Source: JBFLYO01 sp040756745
GTDB lineage: Bacteria > Bacteroidota > Ignavibacteria > UBA10030 > UBA6906
Assembly (NCBI GenBank): GCA_040756745.1
Contig: JBFLYO010000002.1
Location: forward strand, 62,001-126,000
DNA length: 64,000 nt
Reading direction: 5' to 3'
Shown: positions 1 to 7,914 of the stretch, one piece after another
Layout of the letters: every line of letters starts with the position of its first letter
Numbering within the stretch: the stretch's first letter is position 1
Position numbers and translations under genes: made by a program
The notes under the pieces: model-generated
The model's input: the letters and a program-made list of their open reading frames with translations, nothing else
Told to the model about the DNA's origin: nothing
Databases searched by the model: none

Positions 1-773
1 ACCGCGTCCGCCGTCGGTATCCCCCAGTCCCAGAAATTCGCGCCGCCGGAATGGTCGGTCCGCCTGTGAATCTCCACGCCAGCCCAGCTCGTCCCCCCGG
101 CTCCCGCCACGTCGATGAAGCGAACCCCTACCTCCAGCAAACGGCGCACCACCGCTGCGGAGAGCCCCGCCCCGATCTCTTTGATGATCACGGGGACAGG
201 GAGGGAGCGGACGAGCATCCTGATCCCTTCCAGGACCCCACGAAAGCGCGGATTGCCTTCGGGCTGGAGCAATTCCTGGAGCGGATTGAGGTGGACAGCG
301 AATGCGTCGGCCCGTACCAGGTCCACAAGCCGTTGGGCGGAGGAAGGATCGCTCATGCGGCCGACTTCCGCCGCGCCGATGTTCCCCACTACGGGGATGG
401 AATGGGCTACCTCGCGCACGACGCTAAACGTCCGGTGGTACTGAACGTCCTCCAGTGCCTGGCGCTGGCTCCCAACCCCCAAGGCGATGCGTTTCTCTTC
501 ACAGACCTCGGCGAGGCGGCGGTTGATCGTCAATGCGTCGGCATAGCCCCCCGTCATGCAGGAGACCATGAACGGAAGGGAAAGCTCACGACCAAGAAAT
601 GTCGTCCGCGTATCGACCTCGACCAGGTCGAGCTCCGGAAGGGCGTTGTGAACGAACTCGAGCCGTTCCAAGCCCGTCGTCTTAGCCCGGAACCCCACAT
701 CCCGTGTCAGCGCGATTGTGACGTGTTCCTTCTTGCGCGATGTTGTACTGCGACGGGCGGCCTTCCTGGGCAT
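1..773 (-). CDS. fni: Type 2 isopentenyl-diphosphate delta-isomerase, C-terminus cut by window edge
   Basis: This FMN- and NADPH-dependent enzyme interconverts isopentenyl and dimethylallyl diphosphate in isoprenoid synthesis. Reading the minus strand from ATG at 773 gives about 257 residues with no stop before the edge. Family members are about 340-350 residues, so roughly the last quarter is missing. Visible motifs in order are MTGG after FLGRELSLPFMVSC, GVGSQRQAL, GNIGAAE, HLNPLQE, IIKEIGAG and DVAGAGGTSW, which belong to the flavin TIM barrel of IDI-2. An in-frame stop lies just upstream of the start, so the N-terminus is fixed within a few codons. It is transcribed away from the nucleotidyltransferase gene from a readable promoter at 808-836. 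The long plus-strand frame over the same DNA is its shadow. Confidence 0.93.
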   Translation of the reverse strand, partial: MPRKAARRSTTSRKKEHVTIALTRDVGFRAKTTGLERLEFVHNALPELDLVEVDTRTTFLGRELSLPFMVSCMTGGYADALTINRRLAEVCEEKRIALGVGSQRQALEDVQYHRTFSVVREVAHSIPVVGNIGAAEVGRMSDPSSAQRLVDLVRADAFAVHLNPLQELLQPEGNPRFRGVLEGIRMLVRSLPVPVIIKEIGAGLSAAVVRRLLEVGVRFIDVAGAGGTSWAGVEIHRRTDHSGGANFWDWGIPTADA

Positions 774-807
774 GAGTCGGTTACGCTCGAAAGGAGGAAT
801 TCAAGAA

Positions 808-836
808 AACATAGCGATTTGACCCCTGAGAATCAA
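808..836 (-). promoter_or_regulatory. sigma70-like promoter of fni
   Basis: On the minus strand TTGATT (836-831) and TATGTT (813-808) are separated by exactly 17 bp. The predicted start is near 801-796, leaving a leader of about 25 nt before the fni ATG. The -35 lies inside the left arm of the inverted repeat at 828-879. Confidence 0.6.
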
Positions 837-879
837 TCGACGTTCGCGACTCATGATGCGCGTGAGTTTATTGATTCTC
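828..879. repeat. Inverted repeat joining two divergent promoters
   Basis: GAGAATCAAT at 828-837 is the exact reverse complement of ATTGATTCTC at 870-879, with 32 nt between. A smaller inner dyad ACTCA/TGAGT lies at 849-853 and 863-867. Each outer arm contains the -35 hexamer of one of the two divergent promoters, so the symmetry may be shared promoter sequence or an operator. Confidence 0.6.
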
Positions 880-899
880 GGCGGCGAGTTGCGTATCTT
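871..899 (+). promoter_or_regulatory. sigma70-like promoter of the nucleotidyltransferase-metK-ahcY run
   Basis: TTGATT (871-876), a 17-bp spacer and TATCTT (894-899), followed by a leader of about 40 nt to the ATG at 945. It mirrors the fni promoter across the inverted repeat. Confidence 0.6.
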
Positions 900-944
900 T
901 ATTGACCCGTGTTTCTTCAGGTCTGAAGCGAGTACCCTCATTCG

Positions 945-1922
945 ATGCGCGCCATAATACCGGTGGCGGGAGTCGGCAGCCGGCTCCGCCCCCATACCTT
1001 CACGCTCCCCAAAGTACTCCTCAACGTCGCGGGCAAGCCGATCCTCGGCCACATCATCGACAAGGTGATCGGCGAGGGGATCACCAGCGCGACGATCGTC
1101 GTGGGGCACATGAGCGAGAAGATCCGGGAGTATGTATCGACGGCCTATCCGTCATTTGCCGTGGAGTACGTCGAACAGGAGGAGCGCCTCGGCCTGGGCC
1201 ATGCGATCTTCCTCTCGCGACAGAGCATCGGCAAGGGCCCGGTGCTCATCATCCTCGGCGATACTATCTTCGACGTGGACCTGAAGCCCGTGTTGAAGCG
1301 GGGCCTTTCGGCGCTCGGCGTTAAAGCCGTGGAAGATCCCCGGCGGTTCGGCGTTGCGGAAATGAGCGACGGGGTTATTACACGGCTCGTGGAAAAACCT
1401 GAAAAACCCACGACGAACCTGGCTGTCGTCGGCCTCTATTATATACAGAACGGCACGCTCCTCACCCAGTGCCTCTGCGACCTCGTGGAGCGTGACAAGA
1501 GGACCAAAGGGGAATACCAGCTCACCGACGCTCTCCAGATGATGATCGATCGGGGGGAGCGAATGGTCTCCTTCCCCGTCGAGGGGTGGTACGACTGCGG
1601 AAAGCCGGAAACACTGCTCTCAACGAACCGGGCGTTGCTGGAGAAACGATCCACGAGCCGGGCGATTCCCGGTGTGGTCGTAAATGAGCCGGTCTACATC
1701 GCACCCACGGCTGTCCTTGCGAATTGCATCATTGGCCCCAATACCACCGTCGGCGACCACGCGGAGATCTCAGATGCGGTGATCCGTAATTCGATCATCA
1801 GCGAGGGCGCCCGTGTCTTCGGCGCCCTGCTGGAGAACTCAATCGTCGGCAATGGATCAGTGCTCACAGGCAGCTACAAGCGGATCAACGTCGGGGGCGC
1901 CTCGGAAATCGACTTCTTCTAG
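945..1922 (+). CDS. NDP-sugar pyrophosphorylase (glucose-1-phosphate nucleotidyltransferase family)
   Basis: A predicted enzyme joining a sugar 1-phosphate to a nucleoside triphosphate to make an activated sugar. The 325-residue protein begins with the family signature GVGSRLRPHT followed by LPKVLLNVAGKPI (residues about 8-31), has the catalytic-metal region ILGDTIFDVD (about 103-112), and ends in hexapeptide-type left-handed helix repeats (about 240-310, with VYIAPTAVLANCIIG). That tail resembles RmlA-long/GlmU-like proteins, so the exact sugar and nucleotide cannot be told. metK follows after 43 nt with no terminator, suggesting co-transcription. Confidence 0.85.
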   Translation: MRAIIPVAGVGSRLRPHTFTLPKVLLNVAGKPILGHIIDKVIGEGITSATIVVGHMSEKIREYVSTAYPSFAVEYVEQEERLGLGHAIFLSRQSIGKGPVLIILGDTIFDVDLKPVLKRGLSALGVKAVEDPRRFGVAEMSDGVITRLVEKPEKPTTNLAVVGLYYIQNGTLLTQCLCDLVERDKRTKGEYQLTDALQMMIDRGERMVSFPVEGWYDCGKPETLLSTNRALLEKRSTSRAIPGVVVNEPVYIAPTAVLANCIIGPNTTVGDHAEISDAVIRNSIISEGARVFGALLENSIVGNGSVLTGSYKRINVGGASEIDFF

Positions 1923-1965
1923 CGCTGCAGTAGAACCTCATAACGTCAATTCTCACGGGAGCATC

Positions 1966-3108
1966 ATGTCATACCTCTTTACGTCCGAGTCGGTCTCGGA
2001 AGGCCATCCGGATAAGGTCTGCGACCAGATCTCGGACGCCGTGCTGGACGCCATCCTCGAGCAGGACAAGATGGCGCGGGTGGCGTGCGAGAGCTTCGTC
2101 ACCACAGGCCTGGCCTTTGTGGGGGGCGAGATCACCACGCATGCCTATATCGAAGTGCAGGACATCGTCCGGCAGGTCATCCGCGATATCGGCTACACCA
2201 AGGCGGAGTACCGCTTCGACGCCGAATCCTGCTCCGTCATTTCGAGCATCCATGCGCAGTCGCCGGACATCGCGCGGGGCGTGGATACCGGCGGCGCCGG
2301 GGACCAGGGGATGATGTTCGGATATGCGACCAATGAGACCCCCGAGTTCATGCCGATGCCGATCATCTTTGCGCACCGGCTCGTCAAGCGACTCGCGGAC
2401 GTCAGGAAAAAGCACAACAGGCTGATGCCATACCTCCGCCCGGATGCGAAATCGCAGGTGACGGTAGAATACCACGGGCGCCGGCCGACACGCGTTCACA
2501 CGATCGTCGTTTCTACTCAGCACGACGGGGACGCAGCACAGAAGCGGATCAAGGAAGACGTCATCCGGCACGTGATCCGGGAAGTGATCCCTGAAAACCT
2601 GCTCGACAAGCAGACCATCGTTCACGTCAACCCGACCGGCCGGTTTGAGATCGGCGGGCCGCACGGGGACAGCGGACTGACAGGGCGGAAGATTATTGTC
2701 GACACCTACGGCGGCAGGGCACCTCATGGAGGAGGAGCGTTCTCGGGGAAAGATCCCTCGAAGGTGGACAGAAGCGCCGCTTACGCAACCCGGCATATCG
2801 CGAAAAACATCGTAGCGTCCGGGCTTGCCGATGACTGTCTGATTCAGGTGGCATATGCCATCGGTGTTGCGGAGCCGGTCTCTGTGCACGTTGAGACATT
2901 TGGCACAGGACGCATTCCGGACGTCGAGCTGGAGAAAGTGATCGTAAAGGAGATCGACATGACCCCGCGCGGCATCATCAAGCGCCTGGATCTCCGTCGC
3001 CCCATCTACCGGAAGACCGCCGCGTACGGTCATTTCGGGAGGAACGAGAAGGAGTTTACCTGGGAAAAATTGGACCTGGTTCAGACGTTATTGAAGGCGA
3101 TCAAATAG
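1966..3108 (+). CDS. metK: S-adenosylmethionine synthetase
   Basis: Makes S-adenosylmethionine from methionine and ATP. The 380-residue product has GHPDK near the N-terminus (SEGHPDKVCDQISDAV), GAGDQGMMFGYATNE (about residue 113) and the phosphate loop GGGAFSGKDPSKVDRS (about 256-271), all diagnostic. The start was set at the ATG at 1966 (MSYLFTSESV, the family N-terminus). The frame stays open upstream into the preceding gene, but that extension has no family similarity. ahcY follows 44 nt downstream, pairing synthesis of SAM with disposal of S-adenosylhomocysteine. No SAM riboswitch is visible in the 43-nt gap before it. Confidence 0.98.
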   Translation: MSYLFTSESVSEGHPDKVCDQISDAVLDAILEQDKMARVACESFVTTGLAFVGGEITTHAYIEVQDIVRQVIRDIGYTKAEYRFDAESCSVISSIHAQSPDIARGVDTGGAGDQGMMFGYATNETPEFMPMPIIFAHRLVKRLADVRKKHNRLMPYLRPDAKSQVTVEYHGRRPTRVHTIVVSTQHDGDAAQKRIKEDVIRHVIREVIPENLLDKQTIVHVNPTGRFEIGGPHGDSGLTGRKIIVDTYGGRAPHGGGAFSGKDPSKVDRSAAYATRHIAKNIVASGLADDCLIQVAYAIGVAEPVSVHVETFGTGRIPDVELEKVIVKEIDMTPRGIIKRLDLRRPIYRKTAAYGHFGRNEKEFTWEKLDLVQTLLKAIK

Positions 3109-3152
3109 TTGACGACAAAGGAGCATCGTTTCAATTCACCGCAAAGGACACA

Positions 3153-4433
3153 ATGGATCACAAAGCAGGAAGATACAAAGTTGCCGATCTGAAGCTCGCC
3201 GGTGAAGGGGGGCGGCTGATCGAGTGGGCGGAGTCACGGATGCCGGTATTAATGGCGTTGCGGGAGAAGTATGCGAAGGCGAAACCATTCAAGGGATACC
3301 GGATTGCCGGCTGTCTCCATGTGACAAAGGAGACTGCGGTGCTGGTCAGGACGTTCGTGGAAGCCGGCGCCGAGGTAAGCTGGAGTGGGTGCAATCCCCT
3401 CTCCACCAATGATGCGGTCGCTGCGGCCCTGGCAAAGCAGGGGATCTCCATCTTTGCCTGGCACGGGATGAACGTCAAGGAGTTTTACTGGTGCATCGAA
3501 GAGACGCTGAAGTTCCATCCGAACCTCACTCTGGACGACGGCGCCGACCTGATCTTCACGATCCACAACAAGCATCCCGAGTTCGCCGAAAAATACGTGA
3601 TCGGCGGGACGGAGGAGACGACGACCGGGGTGCATCGGCTTCGCGCAATGGCGGCGGATGGCGCGCTCAAGTACCCGGTGATCGCCGTGAACGATGCAGA
3701 GACCAAGTGGGACTTCGACAACGTGTACGGGACGGGGCAATCGACGCTTGACGGCGTCCTACGGGCGACAAGCGTTCTGCTTGCCGGCAAGAATGTGGTG
3801 GTTGCCGGCTTCGGGCATTGCGGAAAAGGTGTTGCGATCAGGGCGAAGGGGTTGGGGGCTAACGTGATCGTGACGGAGGTAAAGCCGACCGCGGCGTTGA
3901 AGGCCACACTGGAGGGATTCCGGGTGATGACGATGGACGAAGCCGCACCGATCGGGGATGTGTTCATTACGGCGACGGGCGTCAAGGACGTGATTGTCGA
4001 CCGGCACTTTCGCAAGATGAAGGAAGGCGCTATTGTCTGCAATACCGGGCATTACGACTGTGAGGTAAACCTCGTACATCTCGCGAAGCTGATGAAGCGG
4101 AAGCGCGAGATCAGAATGAACAACGAGGAGTACACGCTGAAGGACGGAAAGAGGCTCTACATTCTTGCTCAGGGGCGCCTTGTAAATCTTGCGGCGGCGG
4201 AGGGGCATCCGTCGGAAGTGATGGACATGTCGTTTGCCAATCAATTCATGTCGCAGCTTCGTCTCGTGGATCTGCACAGGAAAGGGGTTCGACTGAAGAA
4301 CGGGGTGCACGACATCCCGGCGACGCAGGATCAGGACATCGCCCGCGTGAAGCTTAGCACGCAGGGGGTGAAGATCGACCGGCTTACCGAGGAGCAATTG
4401 GCCTACATGGAGGATTACAGCGCGGGGACGTAA
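3153..4433 (+). CDS. ahcY: Adenosylhomocysteinase
   Basis: Hydrolyses S-adenosylhomocysteine to adenosine and homocysteine, using tightly bound NAD. The product is 426 residues, the length class lacking the roughly 40-residue insert of eukaryotic enzymes. Clear motifs: AVNDAETKWDFDNVYGTG (substrate site), the Rossmann loop VVAGFGHCGKGVA (about residues 217-229) and NTGHYDCEVN (about 296-305). It is the last gene of the run starting at 945 and is followed by a strong hairpin terminator. Confidence 0.98.
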   Translation: MDHKAGRYKVADLKLAGEGGRLIEWAESRMPVLMALREKYAKAKPFKGYRIAGCLHVTKETAVLVRTFVEAGAEVSWSGCNPLSTNDAVAAALAKQGISIFAWHGMNVKEFYWCIEETLKFHPNLTLDDGADLIFTIHNKHPEFAEKYVIGGTEETTTGVHRLRAMAADGALKYPVIAVNDAETKWDFDNVYGTGQSTLDGVLRATSVLLAGKNVVVAGFGHCGKGVAIRAKGLGANVIVTEVKPTAALKATLEGFRVMTMDEAAPIGDVFITATGVKDVIVDRHFRKMKEGAIVCNTGHYDCEVNLVHLAKLMKRKREIRMNNEEYTLKDGKRLYILAQGRLVNLAAAEGHPSEVMDMSFANQFMSQLRLVDLHRKGVRLKNGVHDIPATQDQDIARVKLSTQGVKIDRLTEEQLAYMEDYSAGT

Positions 4434-4460
4434 ATTAAGTGTGGCGAAAATCCAAAAACG

Positions 4461-4495
4461 CGAAAGCGACCCACGGGTCGCTTTCGGCTTTTTAT
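4461..4495. terminator. Bidirectional intrinsic terminator
   Basis: CGAAAGCGACCC at 4461-4472 pairs with GGGTCGCTTTCG at 4475-4486, followed by GCTTTTTAT on the plus strand. On the other side is an A-rich run (AAAATCCAAAAAC) that gives a U-rich tail on the minus strand. It sits between convergent ahcY and the response regulator and can serve both. Confidence 0.88.
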
Positions 4496-4512
4496 ACCTT
4501 GACCTTAAAAAA

Positions 4513-4878
4513 CTATACGCCCATGACTCGCTTTATCGAGAACTGTAAGTACTCAATGTTGAATGGCTTGGTAATATAATCGTCCGCGCCGAGTTTGAGC
4601 GTTTCGGTTGCCACGGAGAAGCCGACACGGCCGGTGAGCATGATAATCTTGCACTTCAGCCCCTTGTCCTTGATGAACTTCAGCACGTCGATCCCCGATT
4701 TGACCGGCATGTTGATGTCCAGCAACATCAGGTCGAAATTCCCCTTCTCGAGCTTCTCGATCGCCACCGCGCCGTCCTCCGCCTCGTCAAGCTCATACCC
4801 CATTGCGGTGAGCTGATCCTTCACGATCTTCCGCAGGTCAGCGTCGTCGTCAACGTAGAGTATTCGTAATTGGCTCAT
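4513..4878 (-). CDS. Single-domain response regulator (CheY-like)
   Basis: A stand-alone receiver of 121 residues. It shows the acidic pair in LYVDDDADLRK, the phospho-acceptor Asp in LMLLDINMP, the Thr of IMLTGR and the Lys of YITKPF, so it should be phosphorylatable. No output domain follows. I start at the ATG at 4878 (MSQLRILYV), because a promoter with TTGACT/TATATA at 4907-4935 makes the longer frame from 4935 untranscribable. No kinase is adjacent. The partner may be one of the histidine kinases elsewhere in the window. Confidence 0.9.
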   Translation of the reverse strand: MSQLRILYVDDDADLRKIVKDQLTAMGYELDEAEDGAVAIEKLEKGNFDLMLLDINMPVKSGIDVLKFIKDKGLKCKIIMLTGRVGFSVATETLKLGADDYITKPFNIEYLQFSIKRVMGV

Positions 4879-4906
4879 GGTCGGCTGTATGAATAGATAC
4901 GGAGCG

Positions 4907-4935
4907 TATATAGCGAAAAACGTTCCGAAAGTCAA
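4907..4935 (-). promoter_or_regulatory. sigma70-like promoter of the orphan receiver
   Basis: On the minus strand TTGACT (4935-4930), 17 bp, then TATATA (4912-4907). The predicted start is near 4900, about 20 nt before the ATG at 4878. Confidence 0.65.
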
Positions 4936-4947
4936 TCTGGATGAGAC

Positions 4948-6666
4948 ATGCTACACAGCCGGAGACCCCCGTCATTTCTAGGGGTTTTGGCGGCATCAGC
5001 GCTGTTTGCAGCAGACGCCCGTTCGCAGGCCGTCAGAATCAACGAGATCATGTACGCCCCGTTTGGGGCGGAGCCGGAATGGGTTGAACTCTTCAGCGAT
5101 GCTGTCGCCCAGGTCAATTTGCGGGGATGGTTGATGTCCGACGCTGGGGTCACGCAGCATCTCGTGTCTGCGGCTGACGCATGCCTGGACCCCGGCTCGT
5201 TCGTCGTGCTGACGAAGGATACAGCAGCGCTCGCCGCTGTCCGTCCGGCCGTGAGGGGCAAAGTGATTGAAGTTGCCGGTTTCCCTGCGCTGAATAATAC
5301 GGGGGATGCAGTTCGCCTCTATAATAGTCAGGGCAGTGTCATCGACAGCGTCGCCTATCTCCCCCCCTGGGGAGGAGCTGTGGGTGGGGCCTCGCTGGAA
5401 CGCATCGATGCCGGAAGCCCCTCCCAGAACCCGTCGAATTGGGGGAGTTCGCACGACCTGACGGGCGGAACCCCTGCCGGCGAAAACTCCATCGCCCGGA
5501 AATCGCTGGATGTGAGGCCGGCGCAGGGAAGCACTGAGACTATTTCCTCCGGCGAGGTCATGCTGTCGGCACTGATACGAAACGAGGGGCGCCTCCCGGC
5601 CGAGGGGGTGGCGGCTACATTTTACGATGAGGCGGCGTCCGTGTCCGGGCGTTCGCTCAGCCTGATCGGCCGCATACCAATCTCTGCAAGCATCCTTCCG
5701 GGCGATTCGGCCCTGGTGCACTGCACCTGGGCCTCGCCTGACCCGGGAAGTCATACCGTGCTTGTTGTGACGGAGTTTCCCTCAGATCAGCGGCCAGCAA
5801 ATGACTCGCTTCGTTTTGCGACGCGCGTTCCGGCATCATGGAATCTGGTTGTGATCAATGAGATCATGTACGAGCCACTCGAAGGAGAGCCAGAATTTTT
5901 GGAGATCCTCAATCTCAGCAGGGCTTCCATTGGGTTGGTGGGCTGGGTGATGGGCGACGGGTCCACGAGCGTAGAGATCCCGGCGGGCACACCCTCACTC
6001 CAGCCTGGCGCATGCATGGTCATGGCTGCCGATTCTGGTCTGTACTTGTTCTTTCCGGGATTGCGGGACGGGACGGGGGTTTGGATTCCACGATCGGGTA
6101 TGCCGACGCTCAATAACGACGGGGACAGGTTGTCACTGCATGATCCGGCTGGTGTCCTCGTGGACAGTGTGGCCTACTCCCCGGTCTGGCACAATCCTGC
6201 GGTGTTCGACACCCGCGGAAGATCGCTCGAAAGGATCGTGGCACGAGGGGAGTCAAACAATGCATCAAACTGGACGACATGCGCTGCGTCGGAAGGAGGA
6301 ACGCCGGGGCGGAGGAACAGCACCGGACTGATGCCGTCGCCATCGGGCGCCTTGCTCTCATGCTCGCCAAACCCATTCTCACCTGACAACGACGGCCGCG
6401 ACGATGCGACGGTGATTCACTATGCTTTGCCCGTCGGCGTCTGGGCGGTCCATGCTACGGTCTTCGATGCGAGGGGACGAACAATTCGTCACCTGGCAAC
6501 CTCGACACCGGGGGTAGGGCAGGGAGATCTTGTTTGGGACGGAAGAGACGATGATCGGGCGCGATGCAGAATGGGAATCTACATCGTGCTGCTGGAAGCG
6601 ATTGAACAGTCGAGTGGGGGGAAAGTGACGGCGAAGGGGGTTGTGGTGCTCGCAGCAAAATTATGA
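4948..6666 (+). CDS. Secreted protein with two lamin-tail domains and a FlgD-like C-terminal domain
   Basis: A 572-residue exported protein of unknown substrate. Residues 1-27 form a signal peptide ending near ADARSQA. Two lamin-tail-type domains begin with nearly the same phrase, RINEIMYAPFGAEPEWVEL (about 29-140) and VINEIMYEPLEGEPEFLEI (about 300-430). Between them is a CARDB/Ig-like stretch (about 185-285). The C-terminus (about 465-572) has SCSPNPFSPDNDGRDD and LVWDGRDDDRARCRMGIY, the FlgD-Ig/CHU_C style used for cell-surface or type IX secretion targeting in this phylum group. The start is the ATG just ahead of the signal peptide. Secretion route is inference. Confidence 0.82.
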   Translation: MLHSRRPPSFLGVLAASALFAADARSQAVRINEIMYAPFGAEPEWVELFSDAVAQVNLRGWLMSDAGVTQHLVSAADACLDPGSFVVLTKDTAALAAVRPAVRGKVIEVAGFPALNNTGDAVRLYNSQGSVIDSVAYLPPWGGAVGGASLERIDAGSPSQNPSNWGSSHDLTGGTPAGENSIARKSLDVRPAQGSTETISSGEVMLSALIRNEGRLPAEGVAATFYDEAASVSGRSLSLIGRIPISASILPGDSALVHCTWASPDPGSHTVLVVTEFPSDQRPANDSLRFATRVPASWNLVVINEIMYEPLEGEPEFLEILNLSRASIGLVGWVMGDGSTSVEIPAGTPSLQPGACMVMAADSGLYLFFPGLRDGTGVWIPRSGMPTLNNDGDRLSLHDPAGVLVDSVAYSPVWHNPAVFDTRGRSLERIVARGESNNASNWTTCAASEGGTPGRRNSTGLMPSPSGALLSCSPNPFSPDNDGRDDATVIHYALPVGVWAVHATVFDARGRTIRHLATSTPGVGQGDLVWDGRDDDRARCRMGIYIVLLEAIEQSSGGKVTAKGVVVLAAKL

Positions 6667-6690
6667 ATTATCCATGGATCATGGATAATT
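6666..6690. repeat. Perfect hairpin between convergent genes
   Basis: AATTATCCATG at 6666-6676 and its exact reverse complement at 6680-6690 flank a 3-nt loop. The hairpin overlaps the last base of the stop codon of the lamin-tail gene. There is no U tract, so it is a weak terminator candidate or a small dispersed repeat. Confidence 0.7.
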
Positions 6691-6705
6691 GATAATCTTG
6701 TTGTG

Positions 6706-7089
6706 TTACGACCACGCCCCCTCGATGCGCCCGAAGATGAGTTCGTCGACGAGTTTCAGGATCCGCTTGACCGGCGTGGTTTTGTCGAGCAGATAGTCCA
6801 TCACCGGATCGAGCTTCAGCGTGTTGCGCGCCAGATCGGTGTAGGCGGAGATGAAGATGAACTTGGTCTTCCGGTAACGCTCCAGCTCCCTCGCAAAGGC
6901 GTGAAGCTTCAGCCCGTCCAGCCCCGGCATCCTGATGTCGGAAATGATCAGATCAATGTCGGTCCTCGTCAGCACATCACACCCCTCCATCCCGTCCCGC
7001 GCCGTGTGCACCGTATACCCGTTCTCGGCCAGGATCTCTTTCAACAGTTCGAGGTAATCGGCATTGTCGTCTACAAGCAGGATATCCAT
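6706..7089 (-). CDS. Single-domain response regulator (CheY-like)
   Basis: A 127-residue lone receiver domain: acidic pocket ILLVDDNADYLE, phospho-acceptor in LIISDIRMPGLDG and switch Ser in FIFISAYTD. The usual Lys-Pro is replaced by LLDKTTPVK, where a Lys is retained but KP is not. There is no output domain. It lies downstream of the GNAT gene on the same strand, across a 143-nt gap holding a large palindrome, so it is probably transcribed separately. Confidence 0.88.
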   Translation of the reverse strand: MDILLVDDNADYLELLKEILAENGYTVHTARDGMEGCDVLTRTDIDLIISDIRMPGLDGLKLHAFARELERYRKTKFIFISAYTDLARNTLKLDPVMDYLLDKTTPVKRILKLVDELIFGRIEGAWS

Positions 7090-7166
7090 GGCTCAGTCAA
7101 GTGTGCGTGAAATTCCCCTTTCCTCGACCGAAAGATGGGGAATCGAACCGTCTCTTGCTGTGAGTG

Positions 7167-7198
7167 AAATCACATGAGGCCATGGCCTCACGTGATTT
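7167..7198. repeat. Large imperfect palindrome between GNAT and receiver genes
   Basis: AAATCACATGAGGCC and GGCCTCACGTGATTT (7184-7198) are reverse complements except for one base, around a two-base centre. It could be a terminator stem (without U tract) or an operator. Confidence 0.65.
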
Positions 7199-7232
7199 GA
7201 GGACAACGGAGGGTATCCAGCGTGGCAAAAAA

Positions 7233-7715
7233 CTATAATTTCCGAAGCATTTTGACCATATCGGGCATTTCCAGGCGGTAGAGAAACCACTCTTTCATAT
7301 GCCTGGCCCCCAACCGGTCGTAGAAATCAAGGGCGTTTCTGTTCCAGTCCAGAACGGCCCACTCCATCCGCCCGCAACCGCGTCGCTCTGCCTCGGCAAC
7401 CATTCCCCGAAAGAGGGCATAACCGACCCCCTGCTTCCGATACGAGGGGAGAACGAACATATCCTCAAGATACAGGGTTGGGAGAGCAAGAAAGCTGGAA
7501 TAGGTTTCGAAGACGAACGCATAGCCGACGGCCTTGCCGTCGTATTCGCCCAGGTGACATTCGAGCCGGGGGGTAGGGGAGAAGAGATCGCGAAGGAGTC
7601 GTTCCTTCGCCGCGGCATCTGGCGGGGTAAGCTTTTCGAAATCCGCAAGTGCCTCAACTAGAGTGAGGATCAGAGGGCCATCGGCCTGGACGGACCTGCG
7701 AACAGAGATGCTCAT
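7233..7715 (-). CDS. GNAT family N-acetyltransferase, diamine/thialysine acetyltransferase-like
   Basis: A 160-residue acetyl-CoA-dependent acyltransferase. The acetyl-CoA loop is visible as LPSYRKQGVGYALFRGM (about residues 89-105, R/Q-x-x-G-x-G/A type), preceded by TLYLEDMFV and followed by WAVLDWNRNALDFYDRLGA. That pattern matches spermidine/spermine acetyltransferase (SSAT) and thialysine N-acetyltransferase relatives. The substrate cannot be fixed from sequence. It follows ptb on the same strand, separated by 200 nt containing a thioredoxin-like remnant. Confidence 0.85.
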   Translation of the reverse strand: MSISVRRSVQADGPLILTLVEALADFEKLTPPDAAAKERLLRDLFSPTPRLECHLGEYDGKAVGYAFVFETYSSFLALPTLYLEDMFVLPSYRKQGVGYALFRGMVAEAERRGCGRMEWAVLDWNRNALDFYDRLGARHMKEWFLYRLEMPDMVKMLRKL

Positions 7716-7716
7716 G

Positions 7717-7830
7717 CTAAATCTGGCCGGTTCTGAACCTGGCCTGCAAGTCGCACCAGTGGCACCAGGCGGCGATAAATCCGATCATAACCGGCTTTCT
7801 TGCGTGGGTTCCTCCACGTGTCGATGGCCT
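7717..7830 (-). pseudogene. Possible thioredoxin-like remnant with a WCHWC motif
   Basis: In the gap between the GNAT gene and ptb, one minus-strand frame ending in a TAG at 7717-7719 reads KPVMIGFIAAWCHWCD, closely like the beta-strand plus active-site turn of thioredoxin-fold proteins (KPV-x-x-x-F-x-A-x-WC-x-x-C). The cysteines are encoded at 7753-7767. There is no plausible start, and the frame stops about ten residues after the motif, so only a decayed fragment could be present. Chance resemblance cannot be excluded. Confidence 0.35.
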
Positions 7831-7914
7831 GAATCCCGGCAAGATAGGAACTTCCCAGATTGAATCAAAGGTGAGCGTTGCAGGTCGCCCTCCCGGGTGG
7901 GAATGCGTGCTGCG

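Noticed and set aside
787..800. AAGGAGG-like ribosome site on the plus strand near 790
   Set aside because: No start codon or open gene follows at a suitable distance. It lies in the leader of the opposite-strand gene.
51..905. Plus-strand 284-residue frame opposite fni
   Set aside because: The minus strand encodes clear type 2 IPP isomerase motifs throughout. The plus-strand translation is compositionally odd and has no family pattern.
1813..1965. N-terminal extension of metK
   Set aside because: The extra residues overlap the preceding coding sequence and have no family similarity. The conserved N-terminus begins at 1966.
7758..7775. TGGCACC in the ptb-GNAT gap as a sigma54 promoter
   Set aside because: The -12 GC is missing at the required spacing.
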